From Reticulitermes lucifugus (taxonomy: Eukaryota > Arthropoda > Insecta > Blattodea > Rhinotermitidae), in assembly GCA_026260175.1 (NCBI GenBank), contig JAKCWW010007129.1, positions 1 to 30,223 of the forward strand: a stretch of DNA of 30,223 bases, given 5' to 3'. Under the pieces are notes generated by a model. That model was not told the origin of the DNA and ran no database searches. It saw only the letters and a list, made by a program, of their open reading frames with translations. Both the position numbers and the translations under genes were made by a program. Of this stretch, positions 21,254-30,223 are shown in pieces. Numbering within the stretch: position 1 is the first letter of the stretch; each line of letters opens with the position of its first letter.

Positions 21254-22312
21254 TGGGCATGCCGTTCGACGCATCCACCTTCTTGGGCCACTCGGACGAT
21301 AGTATCACGGGCAAATCCTGCTCTTGAAGTGGATTCACTCCTAGTTTTTCTTTATTGTACTGAGACCTGACCTACTCTCCTCCACCCTCCATTCCACCCC
21401 ATTTAAGGATCCTGGTGCATATCTACAATTCATTGTTAACCCACTGATATAGTATCTCGTTATTTAAAACCCAGTAGGCTCAAGGTTGCGGTTTTCTGGT
21501 TTATAGCACTATGTACTTTCGTAGTTAAATGCTACGCCTTCCGATGAATGTTTTACTTTTATTTTGTGGTAGAAACCTGACTTAAGTTGCGCACGGAAAA
21601 CTTCCCTCGAAACATTAGTACAGAAGTACACTTTGCCGTAATATATAAGACTAAAGTCTTAGCTTTCACCACCATGAAAACCCCAAATTTTATTTAAAAT
21701 CCCGGCATGAATTTAACCCCATTATATAAGTACAAGTAAAAAAACTTAAAATAATGACAACACCAGTAGAGGTTTGATAAATCTTTTGCCCGAGTGAAGT
21801 AGCTATGCTCGTTTTCATGCAGTGACGTTTCATATTCGTCAAAGTAGCTAATATTGCCAGAATTCTTGAAAGTAATCAAAATCCGCCGTTGAGTTAAAAT
21901 TAATTTTCAGCAAGAACACGCCGAAGGAAATAGCAGTGAAAATTGCTGATTGAAAGAGGCAACCATTGTTTCAAACAAACTGTATTTGCCTATATTTGCC
22001 TGTACCACTTGACGTGTCTCTGTCCTGTTGTTCACTTTCTTACCTCCTCCAAGAATACTGTCATCGCACGTTCCGTTCTTGTACATTATCTAGTAGCGGC
22101 AGTATCAAAATTATTGTAATCAGGATTTAAGGAACTAAGTCTACAAAAATTTCATTGCAGGAACACTTTAACCAAATCGAAAATAATAAGCAACAGTTAA
22201 TTCATGTGTTGTTAAATACCGGTAATTATTTAAATTTCTTCCTTGAATATGTGATGTAAAACATTGACTTGAATACCTTTCCATTTTAATCCTATTGAGG
22301 TCATCCCGTGGG
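21254..22312. other. Unassigned DNA
   Basis: No gene was recognised. A short direct repeat, TATTTGCCTATATTTGCCTG, occurs near 21983. Confidence 0.5.
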
Positions 22313-22600
22313 CTGGGATAGCGTAGTCGGTATAGCGACTCGCTACGAGCTGGAGGGTCCGGGGATCGAGTCCCGGTGGGGACGAGATTTTCAGCACCTG
22401 TCCACACTGGCCCTGGGGCCTACCCAGCCTCCTGTACAATGGGTACCGAGTCATTCCCCGGGGTAAAGCGGTCAGGGCGTGGCGTTGACCACCCACAACC
22501 ATCTATCGGCGAGGTTAAAGAAAGAGTAGAGCTACACCTCTACTCCCCCCCCCCCTGGGTCTTCTTGGCCGGTTCTAGGGTGAACTTTACATTTTACTTT
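22313..22600 (+). mobile_element. tRNA-derived SINE, family 1, copy B
   Basis: Box A-like TAGCGTAGTCGGTATAGC (22319-22336) and box B-like GGGGATCGAGTCC (22361-22373) head a body with ACCCAGCCTCCTGTACAATG, GGGGTAAAGCGGTCAGGG and a run of about 14 C near 22541. It is closely similar in order and sequence to copy A at 5782. The overlapping 79-90 codon frames on both strands are shadows of the repeat. Confidence 0.85.
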
Positions 22601-23875
22601 GGATGTCGGGAAAAAAATTTTTAATACTCCGTCCTTTTCATTTATTGGTAAAGGATTAAACTTGCAAGTAATTAAATATCATTAACAGATAAATTGTATA
22701 AATTTCGTATAATCTTAGTTGTAATATAGGTGGCTTGACATTGACAATACCTGCTCTTCTGCCTGCTGGTGTAAAGATATTCCGAATAACTCTTCGGTTA
22801 CTCTGGTCAATGTCTTCAATTTCGATTTCCATCCAGCCTATTTTTTTTTCTCGCTAATAATTCTGCCAATTATATATTATAAAATTTTTTATCTTTCTGA
22901 TACAGTTAGCAGTGATTGGTAAAGAACGATGGACTACGCTTCAAAGACATTCTTCCCAGACATCACTTTATATCTAACATTTGGTCTGACAGCATTTGAA
23001 ACGTCTTATTCTATAACAGATAAGATTTACTTCATAACCCTGGAAAAAAGTAAGTTTTCAATGGAATGTTTTTTACAGACACGTAAACTCCTGGGCATGG
23101 GTGAGAGGGTGACGGGGTTAAGAATTGATGATACCCAAAAATGATATATAATGATTGATGATGTTAAAACCCACACACGATTACTCTTTTTCTCAGGAAG
23201 GGAATTTAAACTGCAACTAGATTTCTGGATATACAAAATTCACATTTATTAGACCCATAAAATGTGAAATATCGCACTTCGGTATCATTCATGACACTTT
23301 TTTTTTACTTTTATTTTGCTGACCTCACGTCAAATACAGGTAATCGTTTCAAATAAACTCTCAGATTTTCCGTGGATGATTCATATAAAGTTACATAACA
23401 AGAGTGTTGGCCGTAATGGGACTTCTGCTAATTTTCTCTTTCTACGGAAATTATTTGAATATATTTATCGCAGTAATAATTTAAGTGGTCGATGCAAATA
23501 CACGTTTTTTAATCAACGGTTTGGTTTTAACTAATATCGGAGTGGCGTTATGTGTCTTCATTGTGCGATCTGTGGAACTCGACTAGTGACTAACGTGTGT
23601 CTGAGATGTGATGCTAGTCACGGTGGTAATTATTAATATGACGCTGTTCTGAAATATGGCGCTATGTAGTTTCAGATATATTGGGGGATCCTGCTGCCTG
23701 TATCTTCAGCATTCATTCTGAAAAAGCAGTCAGCAAATTCTTCTGTATTCTTTAATAATATCTACCAGACTATACTCTTTTGCATCGCAGACCTTAATAT
23801 TGAATGCTGTTAAGTAACGAAGGAGACCAACAAATTTATTTAAATTTTATGTTTATGTACTGCGCATTTTATCAT
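22601..23875. other. Unassigned AT-rich DNA
   Basis: No gene was recognised. A 28-codon plus frame at 23550-23636 encodes two CxxC pairs (see findings). The other frames (22929-23144, 23027-23236, 23316-23534) have no recognisable domain. Confidence 0.5.
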
Positions 23876-23934
23876 GAATTTTAGTTAAAACCAACTAACG
23901 CACAAGATTATTAACACAGTAAGATGTATTTGCA

Positions 23935-23979
23935 ACCGCTACATACGTTTCGGCAATCAAGTTGCCATTATCAGGGGGC
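23935..23979 (-). ncRNA. Hammerhead ribozyme-like motif, left arm of D
   Basis: Minus strand: helix I strand GCCCC (23975-23979), CTGATAA (23968-23974; canonical CUGAUGA with G8 changed to A), extra T, perfect 5-bp helix II GGCAA/TTGCC with a 5-nt loop, GAAAC (23947-23951), loop GTAT's first bases, triplet GTA with predicted cleavage after 23940, then GCGGT. Helix I pairs at 4 of 5 positions, including one wobble. The G8 change is expected to abolish catalysis. Confidence 0.6.
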
Positions 23980-24228
23980 GTTCATCAAAGAATCACAAGC
24001 AACTCATAGCATCCAGATACACACATTGACATTACATTGGAAACACGCATATCACTCACATTACCATTTACTGAGACATGAATGTATTTCGGTGTAAGTT
24101 GCTCAATGTTGCATATCTTATTAAACCCTATAGATGCATTGATCTTGTGAGTGACATGAGTGCTTCCAATGTAATGTCAAATGTGTGTGTATCTGGATGT
24201 CATAGTTGCTTGTGATTCTTTGATGAAC

Positions 24229-24272
24229 GCCCCCTGAGGACGCAACTTGATTACCGAAACGTATGTAGGGGT
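24229..24272 (+). ncRNA. Hammerhead ribozyme-like motif, right arm of D
   Basis: Helix I strand GCCCC (24229-24233), CTGAGGA (24234-24240, a valid CUGANGA), a decayed helix II (GCAA/TTAC, three pairs and one mismatch), GAAAC (24256-24260), GTAT, triplet GTA with predicted cleavage after 24267, then GGGGT (24268-24272), pairing as four G-C plus one G-T. Core bases are present; helix II is the weak point. The left arm keeps helix II but has lost G8. Confidence 0.6.
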
Positions 24273-24330
24273 TACAAGTACATCTTACTGTGTTAATAAT
24301 CTTGTGCATTAGTTGGTTTAACTTAAATTC

Positions 24331-24901
24331 AAAATATTTATATTTCTAGGACTAAAGTTTTAGTTTGCCGTAGAAAGTTTGAAGGAATTGCTCGTACATT
24401 TTTATAACTTCGTTTCATTACTTTTATAGGAATGTGTGGCGCAGGATCGTCTATTGCTAGGTGTCTGTAATAGTCTCCTCCATACAGGTCTCCCTAACAA
24501 ACACACTCATAATTTCTAGTTGCTCACTTGCGTGCTACTTGCCTTGCCTTGCGCGAGAGAACTTATATATTCACGGAATGCCTTTGAAGGAAAGGGTTAC
24601 GAACCCGTGTTATACCTGATTCTAAGCTTTCGCAGTGGTTCGTTTTAAATATTGCTCCTGTTTTGGGGTTTCACCTTTCTTATTGGCTCAGACGGGGTCC
24701 TAATCTCTGCTTGTTTCCTCAAGCTTCTGAAGGAACACTTGCTTACGTAGCTTGAAATTCACCTCCCGTTACTCACTGTAACACTGAAGAGGGAGGTAAC
24801 AAATTTATCCGAGATGTTAGCTACACAGTTTACTAAATCACGATGCAGAAGCTCCAGAAAAATATTGACATTAATATATGTTATTCTGTAAAATGACGTA
24901 G
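24331..24901. other. Unassigned DNA
   Basis: Nothing recognisable was seen between the foldback and the minisatellite. Confidence 0.5.
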
Positions 24902-25106
24902 AATACAGGGAAAAGTAGCTTGGAAGCTATGTTCTGAATTAGAATACAAAGTGTAGTAGCTGCAAAGCTACATTATTAAGTATAGTACAGATTAGAGTAG
25001 CTAGGAAGCTATGCTTTGGTTTCAGATACATAGTAAATTAAGTAGGAAGCTGAGTTCTGAATTAGAACACAGGGTAAAGTAGCTGGAAAGCTATGTTTAG
25101 CCTTCG
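24902..25106. repeat. 41-bp minisatellite, five units
   Basis: Units begin at about 24902, 24943, 24985, 25026 and 25066 with the pattern AATACAGGG..AGTAGCT-GG-AAGCTATG..CTGAATTAG. Each contains a small imperfect palindrome TAGCT..AGCTA. Units differ at several positions but keep 40-42 bp spacing. The fourth unit has lost one half of the palindrome. Confidence 0.85.
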
Positions 25107-25561
25107 ATAAATGCATGTGACTACCCTTCAACAAAAAGATAGGGCCCAGTAAAACAGCTTGCGATCGCTCTCAACATCATTGTGACAAGAGGGAAGATTT
25201 TGTATGCAAGCGCATGCTGACAGCGGAACTTGTCCTACCAGTCTCGCTTCGTAATTGAAAAGTCCGAATTTCAAATACATTGCTTTTTCTATCCTCTTGA
25301 AGAATGCCGACTACGTAACGATTTGGTTCGGTTAGCATTAGATAATACACGCTCAGGTAATTTGAAGATGTTCAGTCGATTTTTTGGAAGGAACTTTCAG
25401 GCATTATCGTTGTCATCTATTTAACGATGCCGCCTCACATTCGGGATAAAATTATAAATTAAAGGTAAATGTAAGATCGTCAATGCGCACGTTAGGAAGT
25501 CAGTGTAGGGAAGTCCACTCTTAATCTCAGCACTAGTTCGCTGTAAATTGTCACCTTCATG
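25107..25561. other. Unassigned DNA
   Basis: No gene was recognised. The 64-codon plus frame at 25230-25424 has no identifiable domain. Confidence 0.5.
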
Positions 25562-25713
25562 TCCCGGTCGCTTTACCCAGGGGATTAAGCCGCTGTTCCC
25601 TTTGAGTAGGGGGCTAGGTGGACCCCAGAGCCAGTATGGATGATTGCCCCTGCCGAGAATAGAACCATGATTGTTCCGCTATCCAGCCTAGTTGCTATAT
25701 CGATTAAGCGACC
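25562..25713 (-). mobile_element. tRNA-derived SINE, family 1, copy C (truncated)
   Basis: On the minus strand the box A-like region and AGCTGG-like head correspond to TCGATATAGCAACTAGGCTG. A decayed box B-like region (GGTTCTATTCTCGG), TGGCTCTGGGGTCCACCTAG and TGGGTAAAGCGACCGGGAC follow in the order seen in copies A and B. The 3' half is missing. Confidence 0.75.
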
Positions 25714-25974
25714 AAGAATAAAGTGAGGATTTGATAATTTAGACAGACTGTTCCTAAAATGTTATTTGCTTTGTATGACACTTGGTGACACGTCGTCTTT
25801 CACTCCATTGGAAGGAGAAAAGTAGATTAATAACATTTAAGAAGAGTGTGTTGAGGGAAACTGTAGCAACTACGACAGAGAGAGAGAAACTAACAGGAAG
25901 CTGCATAAAATTGAATACTTAACAGTTTAATGAACGGTATATTTTTTCGTGTTAATGGGGCGATCATTTGAAGG
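25714..25974. other. Unassigned DNA
   Basis: No gene was recognised. A short GA run occurs at 25876-25886. Confidence 0.5.
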
Positions 25975-26212
25975 AGGATGATGCGAGCAGGATACATAGC
26001 GGAAAATGGAGACATAATAAAAGCATGCAAAATTTTTGTTAGAAAAGCCTGAAGGCAAGAGACCATTTGGCACACCTAAGCGTAGATATGAAATAATGTC
26101 AACATGGATCTTATGGAAATAGGATTCTAGAGCGTAGAGTGGATTCATGTGGGTGAAACAGGCACCAGTGCCTGGCTTTGGTAACACGATAATGAATCTT
26201 AATTTTCTGTGA
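25975..26212 (+). pseudogene. Non-LTR retrotransposon ORF2 C-terminus, broken (LINE tail 2)
   Basis: Plus-strand pieces in successive frames read RMMRAGYIAENGD, then KPEGKRPFGTPKRRYE, then MDLMEIGF, then VEWIHV, and finally NTIMNLNFL and a stop at 26210-26212. They are in the order of the conserved basic tail after the LINE reverse transcriptase domain. At least three frameshifts (near 26047, 26104 and 26173) and an internal stop (TAG near 26127) make it dead. The 136-codon minus-strand frame at 25927-26337 is the antisense shadow of this remnant and should not be read as a gene. Confidence 0.8.
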
Positions 26213-26247
26213 ATTTCTGGGAACATAAGATTCGGGTCTTCTGGTTC

Positions 26248-26295
26248 CTGACGTGTCGAAAGAAAGTAATTCCTTTGAAACGTCTGGAAACACTC
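26248..26295 (+). ncRNA. Degenerate hammerhead-like motif, group II
   Basis: CTGACGT (26248-26254), a 4-nt spacer, a 4-bp helix AAAG/CTTT (26259-26262 and 26273-26276), then GAAAC (26277-26281) and GTCTGGA. The box carries the same A-to-T change as the 15732 motif. No helix I pairing is visible, so it is at best a relic. Confidence 0.25.
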
Positions 26296-27222
26296 GCACA
26301 TCAACACAGTCACATCCCTGATGACCTGAAACCTCAATACACTGCTATGAGACCCTTAAAATTCTGGGAAATTCTTGATCATCTGAGAAAAATTCAGCTA
26401 CTTAAAAGCGGTTATGTGCACTGAATTTAGTGCTTGTGAAGCTGATGACGAATGTTGTATCGGTGTGAAATTGAAGAGAATCTGTCGTAGTATACGGTTG
26501 TCTGGTGACAGAAATTTGAAGGGGATTCATCGGCCACGCGAAGCAGGCATGGTGTCAGCTATACAACGACTCTGACTGGACCAGAGAAACACTGGTTCTG
26601 ATGTCAGAATTTTGTTTATAAAACAAAGTAAATTTATAACGTGAGCAGTCAAGTCTACGGGAAAGGAAAGCGATTGGTAACTAGTTGCCGAAGTTTGAAA
26701 GGAACGTAACACTTTCATCTTGAGTGTCAAGCCCACTTCTAGGAATATTTGGCCCTGAATATGAATGCTCTGCAATCCTTTGAAAGGCCGGTAACTCTTT
26801 ACCAATCGACAGGGTGTAACATCCTAGCATCCACGCCACTGAGAGAATTCAAATATTACAGGTTTATTGCCTTTTGACACCGAAAATTGACGTCTTTTTT
26901 CCGAAAGAAAATAATCTATTGAGTATTTTGTAAAAGTTTGGCACATACGCGATAGCTCTTGGTGCTGTTGTTATAATTTGGTTTGTGGCTTCTGGAGCAC
27001 AAGCCATTTAGTAGTTCAGAAGCAGTCGTTGCTGTGTGTACATCACAAATGTTAGCAACCGTGCTGCAAATCTTGCAGTCATCAACCGAGATTCGAACCT
27101 CTACTTTACATGAAAGAAATTTGCAAGTTACAGCACAAGCTCATATCTATCCTATATTGACGACGTTTCAAAACAAAAAGTTCCGTGCTTAGTGGAATAT
27201 TGAAGTTTAGAAACTTCCGAAA
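26296..27222. other. Unassigned DNA
   Basis: No gene was recognised. The 92-codon minus frame at 26527-26805 and the 69-codon plus frame at 26983-27192 have no domain I can name. Confidence 0.5.
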
Positions 27223-27409
27223 TATGACGCCGTGTCAGTTGGGAACTTCCGAAGTTTAGAAGGAGATTTCTACCTCCATCTTCAGGATTGACAAATTCGT
27301 CGACTAGGCTGAATATGGAAGCAGTTAGCTTGGTGGATGAATATGAAGATGGAGGCAGAAAGCCCCTCCGAATCTTCAGTCGCTAATCAAGAATCAACAG
27401 GGCGTCATA
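27223..27409. mobile_element. Diverged foldback with hammerhead-like relics (G)
   Basis: The ends TATGACGCC (27223) and GGCGTCATA (to 27409) are inverted. CTACCTCCATCTTCA (27270-27284) mirrors TGAAGATGGAGGCAG (27344-27358). In the left arm (minus strand) CTGAAGA (27279-27285) precedes a 4-bp helix GGAG/CTCC and then TAAAC, where GAAAC is expected. In the right arm (plus) ATGAAGA (27343-27349) precedes a perfect 5-bp helix GGAGG/CCTCC and then GAATC. Each arm has lost a different core base. The outer ACACGGCGTC-like tail is shared with 8326-8457 and 17368-17412. Confidence 0.55.
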
Positions 27410-27854
27410 GCCCATAAGTCGTTAATTCCCATCAGTGGCGCAGTGCTATCTAAAAACTGACAAAGCCCATTACACTGCAGAGACAACACTTCCATTGATT
27501 CACTGTTATACATTTTAGCCCGTGAGGGACATTTTGATAGGTACTGAATATGCAAGATATGAAATTCAAAGGGCCAGAATAGAGAACCCAATAGGATATA
27601 CATCATAAGCCTAGTCCATACCTACTTTTACGGCAAAAATACATTGCTCTTCTCTTCATTATTATTTTTTCTGAGAATCTTTTCATTTTATCCTCTAATC
27701 GCACACTCACGATTTAAAGCAATAAACTCAGCAACACTCAACAGGATTGTAATGATGTACTCCGTGAGGTGGCACACAGAATTTCTCCCAGTGGTCTGTA
27801 TTTTCAAAATGTCATACGGCTTTACATTACACACCTAAACATAGTTTCATGTGT
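27410..27854. other. Unassigned DNA
   Basis: No gene was recognised; the minus frame at 27394-27606 and plus frames at 27644-27975 are unassigned. Confidence 0.5.
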
Positions 27855-28330
27855 GTCTATAAGAAAATTACGGCCTCCTTGCGCCGATTTTCACGTAACT
27901 CACGTTACAGCATCACATGCAGATATTTTGTACCGAATGTTTCCGAAATCGGATAATAAATGCGGAAAATATTGAATATAAATTTATTTACGCTCTTATT
28001 TGAAATATGGCTTTCACTAGCCGACTTTCACAAAACTCACAATCGCTTAATATATTGTTACGGACATCTGCTTTACCTAATTATATCGGAATATCTTAAA
28101 GAATATTGAAACCACTTGCAGCTATTCATTTACTCCTTAACTAAAGTATGGTTCTCACTGCACCGATTTTTACGAAACGCGCCGTTATTCAGTGTCACTG
28201 TGCGGAGATATATATATAATTTAATACAAAATCGGTTAATAAGTGCAGAAATTAAAAGCAGAAGTTCATTTCTCCCTTACAGAGCAGCTCTGTCACTAAG
28301 CTGATTTTCACGAAATTCACGCTCATTAGA
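27855..28330. repeat. ~139-bp degenerate tandem array, four units
   Basis: The marker CCGATTTTCACGAAACTCACG, in diverged forms, begins at 27884, 28021, 28163 and 28301, giving spacings of 137, 142 and 138 bp. A TTACTCCTTAACTA..TGG-TCTCACT-like stretch precedes each marker, and ATATTTAAT..AATCGG-TAATAAGTGC-like stretches lie between markers. The first and third units are the most similar. Confidence 0.75.
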
Positions 28331-28480
28331 CAGCTTCTTATAAAGTGCTCCTACCAGAATTTAATGAAAAGCTGACAAATGTTTAGTTGCTGATACTAGA
28401 TCACAGACAGAAAGACGGACAAACGGACGGGCATGGTCTCCACATAACGCGTCTTATCTGTAATTCGTAGAACGCTTAGA
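28331..28480. mobile_element. Possible remnant related to the TIR element
   Basis: AAAGTGCTCCTACCAGAATTTAATGAAAA resembles AAAGTGCCCGTTACTCTTGCCAGATTTTAATGAAA in copy 2 (15516 region). It is followed by a GACAGAAAGACGGACAAACGG tract comparable to the ACAG tract of copy 2, then by a weak match to the inverted terminus (TTCGTAGAACGC). It could be a diverged fourth copy ending the tandem array. Confidence 0.35.
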
Positions 28481-29577
28481 AGTGCAAAGATATCTTGATT
28501 AGATGGCACATCCCAAAATGTGAACTAGCAGTAAAGTTGTTTCGTGTAATGGTCGAAAAAATAACAGCAACTAAAACATGCTTCCCAACACAGTTTATTT
28601 CTAACACCTAGGAGCGCTTTCGGAACTCAAATTTTCAGTTTATTTCCATAAGAAGGGAGAGACTATTCGACAAACAGACAACGTTCTTTTCTATGTGACA
28701 ACACTGTAATTCGTAGGCGGTCGGTCTTCTGTTTCTTCATGTCTTCGAAAAGAGATACTCTCCTTACGTCGCAAACCAACCGACTGTGTCAGGGGAACAT
28801 AAAACTAAACCCCTAACATGTCACACTTTATAGTGGATGGTAACCAAAAATTTGTCCTTAGTCCTGTCTTCGTCCTTCCCAATTCGTAATGTACAACCAC
28901 ATACATATTTAAAGATATGCAGATGAAAAGGTGTCAAGTAGGGAAGAATGAAATGCCCTACCAGAATATTACTCACTCGCCAGAACACCACACTAGACAC
29001 GTTGTATATCTAACCAAGCACCGATGCTGAAAACTCATCCGGTCTGTTGGAAATTTCCACGCGTGGATAATATTTCACTCTAAATTTGGATGCAAACACA
29101 TCGGTTTTAAATGAAACAAACTTCCTTTACTTGAATCCGCTGTGTCATCCCTAATTATCTGCTCTGGATTTCGCGTATTGATGATAAAAAGCAATTTATC
29201 TGTTCTTTGTTATCTCAGAATATATAGTTTTCTCTTTGTGCCGACATGACGTCTTTGTAAATATAAGAGAACAATGAGGCCGAGAGTCGCTAACCTGAAC
29301 TATCTCCGTACAGCTTAATTAAACAGATTTTGCATGCATTACTCTATATTTAATGCTATATTATCGTATTCATTAAGTCAGATACATAAGAGAAAGGAAA
29401 CGAAAGAACCCACAAAGTAGAACAATTAGTAGACACAGGTATATCTCCGACCAAGTGCTACTATGGCATCTTAAAATAGGTGACTACAGACTCGTTTCTA
29501 CATTCTGTCCAGTCCTTCGTTCACAGTACCCATTATAATTGTGTCGTAACGTAGGCAGTTCATGTACCAAAGGTCGT
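28481..29577. other. Unassigned DNA
   Basis: No gene was recognised. The 11-bp CAGTTTATTTC occurs at 28591 and again at 28636, flanking GGAGCGCTTTCGGAACTCAA; the significance is unknown. Confidence 0.5.
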
Positions 29578-29625
29578 CCAGTCTGGTTCTGGGACCCGCC
29601 CAGCCTCATACCCAAAAATTAATGT
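29578..29625 (+). mobile_element. Short SINE family 1 fragment
   Basis: TGGTTCTGGGACCCGCCCAG and CCTCATACC match the TGGCCCTGGGGCCTACCCAG and CCTCCTGTAC body of copies A and B. No tRNA-like head remains. Confidence 0.4.
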
Positions 29626-29699
29626 GACTTGTATTCTCGCGGACAGAAAGCCACAACCTTGTAAAAAACTGACCACACCAATGCTTTTTTAAATTTATT

Positions 29700-29960
29700 A
29701 CGCGCTTCCGCAAAGTTGCGAAAAGCAACTATAAGTTACGTCATGTCTGTCTTGTTCGTCCTTCTGTCCCCAAGAAACGAATCAGCTTCCATTGCACGGA
29801 TTTTCGTGAAAATTTATACTGGGGTTTTTATTATAATCTGTCGAGAAATCTCGAGTTTGGTTAGGATCGGGCAAAAGACTGGCGCTTTACATAAGGACCT
29901 ACGTACATTTATGACTACTTCGGTTACTATCGTTACCGTAGTTGCCGTCGATAATAATCG
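29700..29960 (+). mobile_element. TIR element (MITE-like), copy 3, truncated
   Basis: It starts with CGCGCTTCCGCAAAGTTGCGAAAAGC, matching the copy 2 right terminus (reverse strand), and continues with GTCATGTCTGTC, CACGGATTTTCGTGAAAATTTAT and GACCTACGTACATTTATGA, which align with copies 1 and 2. The distal half and second terminus are missing or too diverged. The 82-codon plus frame over it is a shadow. Confidence 0.65.
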
Positions 29961-29999
29961 ATAACAATGTTAATCGATATTAACCGATATTGCTCGACA

Positions 30000-30223
30000 G
30001 TAACTAATTAACTCCATGCAGCAGAGTCCTAATTGAGAAGCTAGTAGGTCGTCAGCTACTCAATAAATTCCCCGCTTTTTATGGAACCCGAAGGTTCATT
30101 ACCGCACTCACAAGAGCACGCCACCTGTCCTTATCCTGAGCCATATCAATCCAGTCCATGCCCCCATCCCACATCTTGAAGATCCATTTTAATATTATCC
30201 TCCCATCTACGCCTGGGTCTTCC
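30000..30223 (-). pseudogene. Non-LTR retrotransposon ORF2 C-terminus, partial (LINE tail 3)
   Basis: On the minus strand from the window edge the frame reads [20 protein letters not shown], then a one-base insertion near 30155 shifts the frame, which resumes as [20 protein letters not shown] and MNLRVP with a stop at 30079. This is the same LINE family as the tail at 6357-6698, and better preserved. The 3' untranslated part (30000-30078) shares TTAACTCCATG-AGCA-AGTCCT with that copy and ends at about the same position, so both represent true 3' ends. The 5' part lies beyond the window. Confidence 0.9.

Larger units (their letters stand above)
23876..24330. mobile_element. Foldback element with hammerhead motifs in both arms (D)
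   Basis: Arms of ~180 bp (about 23876-24060 and 24145-24330) are inverted copies sharing AACCAACTAA..GCACAAG, TTAACACAGTAAGATGTA, AAAGAATCACAAGCAACT and TGACATTACATTGGAA, with ~10 % visible mismatch and small indels. A ~85-bp unpaired centre separates them. Each arm carries an outward-pointing hammerhead-like motif. No coding sequence is present; the 62-codon minus frame is a shadow. Confidence 0.85.

Noticed and set aside
26317-26333. CTGATGACCTGAAAC string
   Set aside because: There is no room for helix II between the box and GAAA.
25927-26337. Longest open frame (136 codons, minus strand)
   Set aside because: It is antisense to the decayed LINE tail at 25975-26212, whose plus-strand pieces match the conserved ORF2 C-terminus.
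28585-28646. Possible ribozyme relic (CTGAAAA..CCGAAAGCG on the minus strand)
   Set aside because: The box has lost a required G, helix II cannot form, and GAAAG replaces GAAAC; only the flanking 11-bp direct repeat is notable.
1-30223. CRISPR array or bacterial operon
   Set aside because: Tandem repeats here are simple or degenerate with no unique spacers, and no coding density, ribosome binding sites or bacterial genes are visible.

Overview
The window looks like intergenic or intronic DNA from a large, repeat-rich insect genome. A cockroach or termite (Blattodea) is my best guess, from the SINE, LINE-tail and foldback types; this is inference from family resemblance. The DNA is AT-rich. 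No open frame exceeds 136 codons, and I found no convincing host gene, tRNA, rRNA or CRISPR array. Nearly everything recognisable is repeat-derived.

Layout: a CATA microsatellite and a ~490 bp terminal-inverted-repeat element (144-636) open the window. A second full copy of that element lies at 15206-15714 and a partial one at 29700-29960. A TA-flanked Tigger-like MITE lies at 4187-4485. tRNA-derived SINEs lie near 5782, 10138 (minus), 13707, 14230, 19697, 22313, 25562 (minus) and 29578. Three broken 3' ends of non-LTR retrotransposon ORF2 occur at 6357-6698 (minus), 25975-26212 (plus) and 30000-30223 (minus). Tandem arrays include a 41-bp minisatellite (24902-25106), a ~139-bp degenerate array (27855-28330) and a possible ~80-bp array (20806-21045).

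The most interesting content is a set of foldback (inverted-repeat) elements whose arms carry hammerhead self-cleaving ribozyme motifs. The foldbacks at 18252-18548, 19377-19580 and 23876-24330 each have arms with a CUGANGA-like box, a small helix II, GAAA, a minimal helix III and complementary helix I flanks just before the box and just after the predicted cleavage site. The arms of one element have decayed in different places, as expected for independent mutation after insertion. A second, more degenerate set (8326-8457, 15732-15800, 17368-17412, 26248-26295, 27223-27409) shares GAAACGTC or CUGANGA/helix II remnants, and several share a tail resembling ACTACACGGCGTC. Hammerhead motifs are known in Penelope-like retroelements, so these are probably non-autonomous or truncated relatives, but no Penelope reverse transcriptase is present here.

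There is no operon or pathway to describe. The window is a record of successive insertions: retrotransposon tails, SINEs, MITEs and ribozyme-bearing foldbacks, plus simple-sequence expansions.
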